From an uncultured Flavobacteriales bacterium (GTDB taxonomy: Bacteria; Bacteroidota; Bacteroidia; Flavobacteriales_D; Parvicellaceae), in the NCBI GenBank assembly GCA_947311095.1, contig CAMZKF010000178.1:1-36028 (forward strand): 36,028 nucleotides of DNA, read 5' to 3'. A model generated the notes under the pieces. That model was not told where the DNA came from, did no database searches, and worked only from the letters and a program-made list of their open reading frames with translations. Below are positions 1 to 8,500 of this stretch, piece by piece. The number at the start of each line of letters is the position of its first letter. Position 1 is the stretch's first letter. The position numbers and the translations under genes are program-made.

Positions 1-98
1 AAAGAATGGATATAAAAAGAGAAATCGTAAGAAGTTTTAATCTTTTTGAGGTAAGAGAAATCATTTATTAGGCTTACATTGTCTATTTAGTATACAGT

Positions 99-683
99 TT
101 ATAACTCAGAAATTAGGTATTCTACATAGCCTATTCCATTTTCTAATACTTTTACCTTATTTTTAGATTGTATTTCTATCGGTTTTCTATATTTGAAAGG
201 TAGTATTATTTCACCTGTTGTATTAATTAAAGCCCAATATCTTCCTTTTTTTACAGATGCATATCCATAAGAAAATAAAGTAACATCATCGAAATCAGAA
301 GTTATTTTCGTATTGCCTGTCAAATTAATAAAACCCCATTTAGCTTTATCATTGAGGTAAGGTAATAAACCACTTCCATACCCCCCTAACAACCTTTGGG
401 TGTAAGGTAATGCTTGCCCTCCTCTACGGTTTATAACTCCGTAAGATTCTCCATTACCGACAACCGCATAACCATTTCTAAACCCAGCTGCTTCTTTATA
501 TTTATAGGAAACAACCAAATCTCCATACCAATCAATATAACCATACAAAACTTTGTCAATAGTAAAATCAACTCCAAATTTATTTTGTTTTATTTCAGAA
601 ATGGTTTTAGTAACTAACGCCATTCCATTATGAAAATCTCCCCCTGAAAAACAGATAGATTTCATTTTTTTTATCCCAAACAA
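99..683 (-). CDS. WG repeat-containing protein, C-terminal fragment of the same gene in the +1 frame
   Basis: Continues WG repeats (AKWGFINLTGNTKITSDF, RYWALINTTGEIILPFKY) with no signal peptide; only a TTG start; overlaps the end of 628..2040. Confidence 0.8.
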   Translation of the reverse strand: MFGIKKMKSICFSGGDFHNGMALVTKTISEIKQNKFGVDFTIDKVLYGYIDWYGDLVVSYKYKEAAGFRNGYAVVGNGESYGVINRRGGQALPYTQRLLGGYGSGLLPYLNDKAKWGFINLTGNTKITSDFDDVTLFSYGYASVKKGRYWALINTTGEIILPFKYRKPIEIQSKNKVKVLENGIGYVEYLISEL

Positions 684-2040
684 ACTCTTTGATAAAAACA
701 GTGTTAAAATAATTCAAATTAAGGTTAATAATTGGAGTAGATAAGTATAGATAAGTCAAAATACTATCTGTTTTATTTGATTTAGCCTCCCATTTAACTT
801 CGGAAGATATTCTCCAGTTGGTAATTAATTCCCCTGTCGAAATTTTAACAGAATTGTAATAACTATCCGATTTTACATCTTGATTATTTTTGTAGTTAAA
901 TTTAATTTCTTCAACTCTGGCTATTCCGTTACTTAATTGATGTATTTTATTGTACCAACTTGATTTTTGTTTTCCTTCTAAATTAAAAATAGCATATCTT
1001 AATTCTGTTTTTTCTTTTGATTTTAGTTGATGTAAACCTAGCAATAAATCTTCTGAATAATTTTCAAAATCAAAACAAATATTGCTTTTTCTAGCTCCAG
1101 AGATTGACAAAAGTACAGTCTGACCAAACTGTATTTGAGCTTTATAAGTGTCGTTTTTTAGGTAAACAACTTCTCGATAAGTTGGAGGAGTTACCAATTT
1201 AAAATCGTCATTGATAAAGCCATATAAATAATTTTTACGAACAGCGGCATATCCTTTTCTAAATACTTTAATTTCAGAATACCAATCTGTTAATACTTTT
1301 CCATTACTATCTATAAAAGCACATACTTTTTTACGAGAATTGCCTCCATAAGCTAATTCTTGTAACGTGTCATTGTCATTCTTGGTAGGCAACCAAACTT
1401 TAATCAATGTATCTGTTAGCTTAAAGTCATTTAAATACCAATTTGTTATACTTTCTCCTGATGGTTTTATATATCGATATACTTTTTTCCCATCTTTACG
1501 TTCATTGGTTATAAAATAAGTATTGTTTCTTTTTTCTTTTTTAATAAATGGAGGAGAAACAGCTTTTCCTTCTTTGTTAATCCAAAACAATTCATTCGTC
1601 TTCATATTAAAAAGACTGACTAAACATCGTCCTTCGCTATCAAATTCTTTAACATTCTTAAATAAATAATCGACCACTAAATCGCCATTAGTATTTATAA
1701 AACCCCATTTAAATTGATTGTTATTCTCACGGGTATTCCCTGGTAAAACTTTGGGAGAACGCACTGCCGCATATCCATTTACAAATGGTTTTGCTTGAGA
1801 ATATTGAAAAGGAATGATTAGTTTTCCTACTTTATTAATGTATCCCCATTTTCCTTTTTTGCTCACGCAAGAAAGATTGTCACTAAAAGAAGATACACTA
1901 GCGTATTGTGGTTTTATAATCCATTCTGAATTACCATTTACAAAACCCCACTTTCCATTTTCTTCCTTGGGCGATAATTCTTGTGCAGAAGCAAAGAAAA
2001 AAAGAAATGAAACCAATAAAAAGATTACTATTTTTAACAT
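628..2040 (-). CDS. WG repeat-containing protein, N-terminal part of a frameshifted gene (continues in 99..683)
   Basis: Signal peptide-like N-terminus (MLKIVIFLLVSFLFFFASAQ); repeated WG units (GKWGFVNGNSEWIIKPQY, GKWGYINKVGKLIIPFQY, FKWGFINTNGDLVVDY). Ends in non-WG residues just past an A8 tract. Confidence 0.85.
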   Translation of the reverse strand: MLKIVIFLLVSFLFFFASAQELSPKEENGKWGFVNGNSEWIIKPQYASVSSFSDNLSCVSKKGKWGYINKVGKLIIPFQYSQAKPFVNGYAAVRSPKVLPGNTRENNNQFKWGFINTNGDLVVDYLFKNVKEFDSEGRCLVSLFNMKTNELFWINKEGKAVSPPFIKKEKRNNTYFITNERKDGKKVYRYIKPSGESITNWYLNDFKLTDTLIKVWLPTKNDNDTLQELAYGGNSRKKVCAFIDSNGKVLTDWYSEIKVFRKGYAAVRKNYLYGFINDDFKLVTPPTYREVVYLKNDTYKAQIQFGQTVLLSISGARKSNICFDFENYSEDLLLGLHQLKSKEKTELRYAIFNLEGKQKSSWYNKIHQLSNGIARVEEIKFNYKNNQDVKSDSYYNSVKISTGELITNWRISSEVKWEAKSNKTDSILTYLYLSTPIINLNLNYFNTVFIKEFVWDKKNEIYLFFRGRFS

Positions 2041-2099
2041 GATTTAATAAAATTAAGAAAGTATTTAAATAATCGAATCTTTTTTATCATAATTTACAA

Positions 2100-2135
2100 A
2101 AAAATCCCTTTGTTATTGCTAACAAAGGGATTTTT
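2100..2135 (-). terminator. Rho-independent terminator after the OmpA-family gene
   Basis: Perfect 16-bp inverted repeat AAAAATCCCTTTGTTA-TTGC-TAACAAAGGGATTTTT, about 28 bp past the stop of 2163..4394; A/T flanks make it potentially bidirectional. Confidence 0.85.
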
Positions 2136-2162
2136 AATTCAAGTATTTTCATTAAAATATCA

Positions 2163-4394
2163 TTATTTTTCAAATGATTGAGGGCTATTGTTTTTAACTT
2201 TAATGTTACTATCAATTTTTGTAATTCTAAATTCAGTACGTCTGTTAGCTTGATGTTCTTCGTCACTACATTTAGATTTAACTCTACCCTCACAAGCACA
2301 ATGATTTATCAACATAGTTTCTCCATATCCTTTACCGTAAATTCGTTCTGGTTTAGAAATTTTTGCTGCAATATATTTTGCTGAAGCTTTAGCTCTACGG
2401 TCAGATAATTTTGTATTGTATTTTTCACTACCTCTACAATCGGTATGAGACCCTAATTCTACATACATTCCTGGGTTTTCGTTCATGACTTTTACAATTT
2501 TATCTAATTCAATAGCGGCATCATCTCTAATATAATATTTATTGTAATCAAAATAAATTGGATTTATTTCAATGAATTTACTCAAGTCCATTCCAACATC
2601 TATTTTATCCAATGTTTCTATTATTTTGTATTGACCTTCATGATCAAGTAATTGATTGTAGGTTATTGTTTTTGACATATACCCGTCTTTTTCAAACACC
2701 AAATTATAACTTATTCTATCATTTAATTTATTTTCTGATAATGGACGCATAAAGTCTCCATTTTTAGAAGTTTCTATATTTTCTGTTTTACCTTTAATAT
2801 TGTTCGTAAGTTTAACGCTTACACCTTCAATTGGCGCTCCTGTTTTCTTGTCATTAACTTGACATAATAGCGACAATCCTGGGTCTTTTGTTAAAATTAA
2901 ATCTGCGACAATAACTTCTTTTTCGGTATCGGTATCTGCTATATTTTTACCATCAAAGTATTTTTCTTTTTTACCATCAAGCTTGTAAACTTTATTTTCT
3001 TCTACACAAAAGCTAAATGCTCCATCTTCCGATGTTGTAACGGTTTCTATTACATCCCCTTTGCTGTCGTATAGATTTACCGTTGTATTGGCTAAAATAT
3101 TGCCTTTAGTATCTTTTGTTACTCCTTCAATTTTTTTACAGAAAGTAAAAGGTTTTAAAAATTCAAATGAATAAATATCATCGTCTCCTTTTCCTGTTTC
3201 TCTGTTTGAAGAAAAATATCCTTTTTTCATATTTTCATCAACTATCAAAGCAAAATCATCGAAACGTGTGTTTAATGGAGTTCCTGCATTTATTACTTCT
3301 CCAAACCCTCCAACTTCTGGCGATAAGAATACGTCTAATCCCCCAAGCCCCAAATGTCCGTTACTTGCAAAAAATAAGACTTTTTGAGCTTCGTGATAGA
3401 AAGGAAACATTTCATTTCCTTCGGTATTAATTTCGGTAAGGTTTTCTGGTTCTCCCCACAAATTATCATCTATTTTTGTAATTCGATAAATATCTGTTCC
3501 TCCTATTCCTCCTGGCATATCACTTACAAAAAACATTGTATTTCCGTCTGCCGATAAATGAGGGTGACCTACTGAATATTCTTTGTTATTGAGTTTAAAG
3601 GCTTTTGGCTCTGACCATTCTCCTTCGTCATTTTTATTGGAAAAAAATATTTCTAAATTAATGGTTTCTTTTGAGCTTTTGTCTTCATAATTGTTGCGTG
3701 TAAATGCCATTGTTTTCCCATCTTTGGTAAATGAAGCTGGTCCTTCGTGCATTTTGGCGTTCAATTGTTTTTTTAATGGTTTTACGTTACTCAATTGTTT
3801 TGTATCTGTGTCTGCAACATATAAGTCTAAGAATGGAAGGTTGTTCCAATTGTAAGTTCTTTTTATGCTTTTGAGTTTAGAACGTGTACTTGCAAAAACA
3901 ATTTTATCTAAATAATATGCTGTTCCAAAATCTTGATTTTCGGTATTGATATCTAAATGAGTAATGTTGTACCTTCCTTCGTCTTTTTGTAGTTTTGCTA
4001 ATTGAGATGCTTTGCTTACATAGTCTTTTGCTCTTAAATCATTGGGTGCTTTTTCTTTAAATTTTTTCATCCAATTGTCACTATCTACATATTTTCCGTT
4101 GTGACGTAATACTGATGCATAGTTGAATAAATCTTCTGCTGTTGCAACATTTGTTTGCATTAAATTGGCGTATGCATTTTCAGCTTCTTCATAGTTATTG
4201 ACTTTTACGTAGCTTTCTGCTAGTTGCCTTTTTCCTTCTATGCTTAAATTTTTAACACCTGAAAATCGTTTAATGGCTTTGCTATAAGAAAAGGCTTTAA
4301 AGAGTTTGTCTGCTTTAATTTCTTTTGTGCTTCTTTGTCCAAAAACCATTAAAATGGCTAAACTAAAGGTGATTAATAAGATTAACTTTTTCAT
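2163..4394 (-). CDS. OmpA family protein with TPR-like N-terminus, PD40/WD40-like beta-propeller and C-terminal peptidoglycan-binding OmpA domain (T9SS-associated type)
   Basis: Signal peptide; PD40-like motifs (GHPHLSADGNTMFFVSDMPGGIGGTDIY); C-terminal YFDYNKYYIRDDAAIELDKIV...ELGSHTDCRGS...LSDRRAKA OmpA signature; downstream of PorP/SprF. Confidence 0.9.
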   Translation of the reverse strand: MKKLILLITFSLAILMVFGQRSTKEIKADKLFKAFSYSKAIKRFSGVKNLSIEGKRQLAESYVKVNNYEEAENAYANLMQTNVATAEDLFNYASVLRHNGKYVDSDNWMKKFKEKAPNDLRAKDYVSKASQLAKLQKDEGRYNITHLDINTENQDFGTAYYLDKIVFASTRSKLKSIKRTYNWNNLPFLDLYVADTDTKQLSNVKPLKKQLNAKMHEGPASFTKDGKTMAFTRNNYEDKSSKETINLEIFFSNKNDEGEWSEPKAFKLNNKEYSVGHPHLSADGNTMFFVSDMPGGIGGTDIYRITKIDDNLWGEPENLTEINTEGNEMFPFYHEAQKVLFFASNGHLGLGGLDVFLSPEVGGFGEVINAGTPLNTRFDDFALIVDENMKKGYFSSNRETGKGDDDIYSFEFLKPFTFCKKIEGVTKDTKGNILANTTVNLYDSKGDVIETVTTSEDGAFSFCVEENKVYKLDGKKEKYFDGKNIADTDTEKEVIVADLILTKDPGLSLLCQVNDKKTGAPIEGVSVKLTNNIKGKTENIETSKNGDFMRPLSENKLNDRISYNLVFEKDGYMSKTITYNQLLDHEGQYKIIETLDKIDVGMDLSKFIEINPIYFDYNKYYIRDDAAIELDKIVKVMNENPGMYVELGSHTDCRGSEKYNTKLSDRRAKASAKYIAAKISKPERIYGKGYGETMLINHCACEGRVKSKCSDEEHQANRRTEFRITKIDSNIKVKNNSPQSFEK

Positions 4395-4429
4395 TTTATT
4401 CTATTTTATATTTTCCTATTGTTATTTGA

Positions 4430-4575
4430 TGCGCTAGGGATAGTAGTGGTAGCTTTTTAGTTTTTAAAACTTGTTTAATCTCGGTCGAAAAGAGCGATTT
4501 TATGAGCTCCTTTTTGGCTTAGATTAACGGTTTTAAAAATAAAAACTACAAGCGAATAGCCCGTTTAAGCGCCCT
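4430..4575 (+). repeat. Intergenic partly palindromic element, copy A
   Basis: GCGCTAGGGAT...AGCTTTTTAGTTTTT...AAAGAGCGATTTTATGAGCTCCTTTTTGGCTTAG...AAAAACTACAAGCGAATAGCCCGTTTAAGCGCCC; closely matches copies B and C. Confidence 0.8.
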
Positions 4576-4592
4576 AATATTATTTGTATAAT

Positions 4593-5522
4593 TTAAAAGT
4601 ATCGTGGTGATTTAACTCTTTCTTTGTCTCCGTATATAAAATCGTAACGCAACATTACTTCGTGAGATCCGTTGTTGTATTTTGCTGTGTTGTTTACAAA
4701 TGACCAATCAAAAGAATAGCCTAACCTTAATTGTGGTGTAAAATTATACCCTAATAATACTCCTACAGCATCTCCTGTTCTAAACATTGCTCCTAGTTCT
4801 AGCTTATCTTGTATTACAAGCATTCCTGTTAAGTCTAATTCTGCTGGGGCTGCTTCAGTAATTTTAATTAGGGTTGTTGGTCTAAATTTTAAGGTTTCGT
4901 CTGCGTTTAAATTCAACATTAATCCTCCGATTACATATAAATGTCTTTTTTCTACGCCTATTTCTACGTTATTATTACTCGATTGAAACTTATTTTTTAA
5001 TAATTTAGGAGTTGAAATTCCCGCATACCATTTGGTCGTATAATAATAAAGTCCAAATCCAAAATTGGGTAATGCACTACTTTTTATATTACTTGTAAAT
5101 GAATTGTCTTGTTCGTCGTTTACACTTAAATTGGTAAGGTTTGCTTGAACAAGGTTTACACCTCCTTTTAAACCAAAGGCTAATTTTGCTTTTGAATTAA
5201 TTTTGAGTTTGTAAGCAAAATCACCATTTATGGCAGTTGATTTCATAGGTCCTATTTGGTCGTTAAGCACACTCAACCCTACTCCTATTTGGTCGCCCAT
5301 TAGAGGGGTATGCAAAGTTAAGGTTTGAGTAGTTGGAGCTCCAGCAAACCCAACCCACTGACTTCGGTGTAAACCTGTAATGGTTAGTGCGTCTCTACTC
5401 CCCGCATAACCTGGGTTAATAGCTAAAGTATTGAAAGCGTAATGGGTAAACATAGCTTCTTGTTGTGCTATACCTGCAAGACTTAGACCTGCAAATATTA
5501 TAAAAGTTATAACTCTTTTCAT
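4593..5522 (-). CDS. PorP/SprF family type IX secretion system membrane protein
   Basis: QQEAMFTHYAFNTLAINPGYAGSRDALTITGLHRSQWVGFAGAPTTQTLTLHTPL is the characteristic PorP/SprF N-terminus; next to a T9SS type B substrate. Confidence 0.95.
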   Translation of the reverse strand: MKRVITFIIFAGLSLAGIAQQEAMFTHYAFNTLAINPGYAGSRDALTITGLHRSQWVGFAGAPTTQTLTLHTPLMGDQIGVGLSVLNDQIGPMKSTAINGDFAYKLKINSKAKLAFGLKGGVNLVQANLTNLSVNDEQDNSFTSNIKSSALPNFGFGLYYYTTKWYAGISTPKLLKNKFQSSNNNVEIGVEKRHLYVIGGLMLNLNADETLKFRPTTLIKITEAAPAELDLTGMLVIQDKLELGAMFRTGDAVGVLLGYNFTPQLRLGYSFDWSFVNNTAKYNNGSHEVMLRYDFIYGDKERVKSPRYF

Positions 5523-5530
5523 TGTTTTAT

Positions 5531-8500
5531 TTATTCTGATAAATATATATATCCTTTAAAAATTTCTGTTTTTTCGTTCATTTCTACTTCTAAAATATAG
5601 AAGTAAGTTCCTGTTGGTAAATCTTCACTTCCTGTAGTTATCCCAAAACTATTTTTTCCATCCCATGGATTTTCATGATATTTTTCTGTTTCATAGACTT
5701 TATTTCCCCATCGGTTCATAATTACCATTGTATTTTTAGGATAATTTGGAAGTTCTAATATTTCAAATTTATCGTTACGACCGTCTTCGTTTGGTGAAAA
5801 TGCTTGAGGAATTGTTAAATCTATTGCTCCTCCTCCTATTTCTCTCCAATCTAATTCGTCGGTTGTGTCAACATCTAAATTAGGAAAAGACGATGGTGTT
5901 GTTCCTCCATTGGTGGCATTAACTCCTGAAGTCCCTGTTAATCCATTTAATCCAATTCTATCATAAGCATCATCTAATCCATCATTATCACTATCAATTC
6001 CTATTGGAGTAGTATCTGCGACACCATCGTTGTCGGTATCCCAACCTTCCAATGCATCTAAATCTCCGTCGTTATCTGAGTCTAAATCTGTATAATCGGG
6101 ATTATCTTCTCCATCGGTATTGACAGGATCTATTGTATTCGTTCCTTCGTAAATGTCGTCCCATCCGTTTTGATTGACATCGTTTCCAGAAGGAGCTATA
6201 TAATTGTCTGATGGTTGAGCTTCTATATTATCCACTATTCCATCGTTATCGGCATCGATATCGTTTACATTGTTAATTCCATCATGATCTGTATCTGGAT
6301 TTTCTAATGGTGTTCCGTTTGTAATTTCTCCAACAGGTTGTCCTGAATTGTAAGTATCTGTAATGTCAGGAACTCCATCGTGGTCAGTATCTACTGGTAT
6401 TCCTGTACCAATAACTCCGTCACCATCTGGATCTACTCCTCCTGCTTCTATAACGTCTGCAAGTCCATCGTTGTCTGAATCTAAATCAAATATGTTTGGA
6501 ATACCATCGTGATCACTATCAGTAGGATTAGTTGTTGGATCGTTATCATTATCCAAATTATCGTCTTCGTCAACATCTAATATTCCATCATTATCATCAT
6601 CGGGATCATTTACATTATCTATTCCATCGTGGTCATTGTCTGGTAATGCGTTTGGCTCTCTCCAATCTCTTTCTGGTGTAGTAGCATCGTCTAAATCGGG
6701 AAAGTTATTTGGTGTAGAATAACCATTTGTTGCATTTGCTCCTGTTGTTGTAGCACCTGTAAGGTTTGTGTTATCATAAGCATTGTCTAGTCCATCGTTG
6801 TCACTATCAAAACCACTAAAGTTTATATTTGGTGTTCCATTATTATTGGTATCCCAACCTTCTAATCGATCAGAATCTCCATCATTATCAGAATCTAAAT
6901 CCATATAATCTGGATTATCTGAATTATCAGTGTTTGTTGGGGTGATCGCATTAACACCTTCGTAGCTATCATCCCAACCATTGTTATTATTATCGACACC
7001 TGTTGGAGCGTGATATCCTGCTGTTGTTTGAGCTTCAATAACATCTACGATTCCATCGTTATCGGAATCAATATCTAAAAAATTATAGCCTCCTAGCCCA
7101 TCGGTATTTGGCAATGGCAATGGAAATCCATTACTGTCTGTATCTACTAAATCGGCTAATCCATCGTGATCACTATCGGCAGGTATTCCTGTTCCTATTA
7201 TCCCATCTCCATCGGGATCGGGGTTAGAACCAGGTGCGCTTCCTTCTACTACGTCAGATATTCCATCGTTGTCAGAATCTAAATCAAATATATTTGGAAT
7301 ACCATCCAAATCGCTATCGGTTGGATTGGTGTTAGGGTCGTTATCTCCATCTAAATTCAAGTCTTCATCTACATCTAGGATTCCATCATTGTCATCGTCT
7401 GGATCTAAATCGTTTGTAATTCCGTCGTCGTCATTATCGTTATCTATTGGCAATCCACTTTCTCTCCAATCTCTTTCTGGAGTCGTATTATTTGCCCAAT
7501 CGGGGAAAGTATTTGGTGTTGAATGATTATTGGTTTCGTTTGCTCCACTTGCAGAACTTCCAACCGTTAAAGGTGTATTGTCATAAGCATTGTCTAATCC
7601 GTCATTATCATTGTCTAATCCTGTTGGAGAAACATTTGCAGTACCATTATTATTGGTATCCCAACCTTCTAAAAGATCTAATATTCCATCATTATCTGAA
7701 TCGAAATCAATGTAATCTGGAGAATCAGTATTATCTGTATTTACAGGTGTAATGACATTATTACCTTCAAAACTATCGTCCCAACCATTTTGATTATTAT
7801 CAACACCTGTTGGAGCTCGGTAACCTGTTGTTGTTTGAGCTTCTATGATATCTACTATACCATCATTGTCGGCATCAATATCTAAAAAGTTATCGAAACT
7901 ATCTCCGTCCGAATTTGGGTTTGGTAATGGTGTTCCTCCATTGTTTGGATCAACTAAATCTGGCACACCATCATTATCTGTATCGGTTGGAGTAGCTCCT
8001 ACTCCTATTATTCCATTTCCATCAGGATCGGGGTTTGTTCCTGGATTACTAGCTTCTACAACATCTGCAATACCATCATTGTCAGAATCTAAATCAAATA
8101 TATTTGGAATACCATCTAAATCACTATCGGTTGGATTGGTATTTGGGTCAAAATCTCCATCAGCATTCAAATCTTCATCTACATCTAAAATACCGTCATT
8201 ATCATCATCTGGGTCATTTACATCGGCAATACCATCGGGATCATTATCTGGTAAATTAGGAATAACTAAAGGTTCTCTCCAATCTAATTCAGAAGTCCCA
8301 TTGTTGTCTAAATTTGGAAATATATTTGGTGTAGAACCTCCATTTGAAGCGTTCACCCCACTATTTCCATTTGAATTATTTAAGAATGTGTTGTCAAAGT
8401 TATTATCTATTCCATCATTATCGGTGTCTTGTCCTGATGGCGTTGTATTTGCTGTTCCATTATTATTCGTATCCCAACCTTCTAGCAAATCTGAATCACC

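Noticed and set aside
414-617. Plus-strand ORF 67 aa
   Set aside because: Antisense to the WG-repeat fragment; composition explained by the opposite strand.
2087-2384. ORFs 2087..2299 (-) and 2178..2384 (+)
   Set aside because: Overlap the well-supported OmpA C-terminus and the terminator; no signal or family motif.
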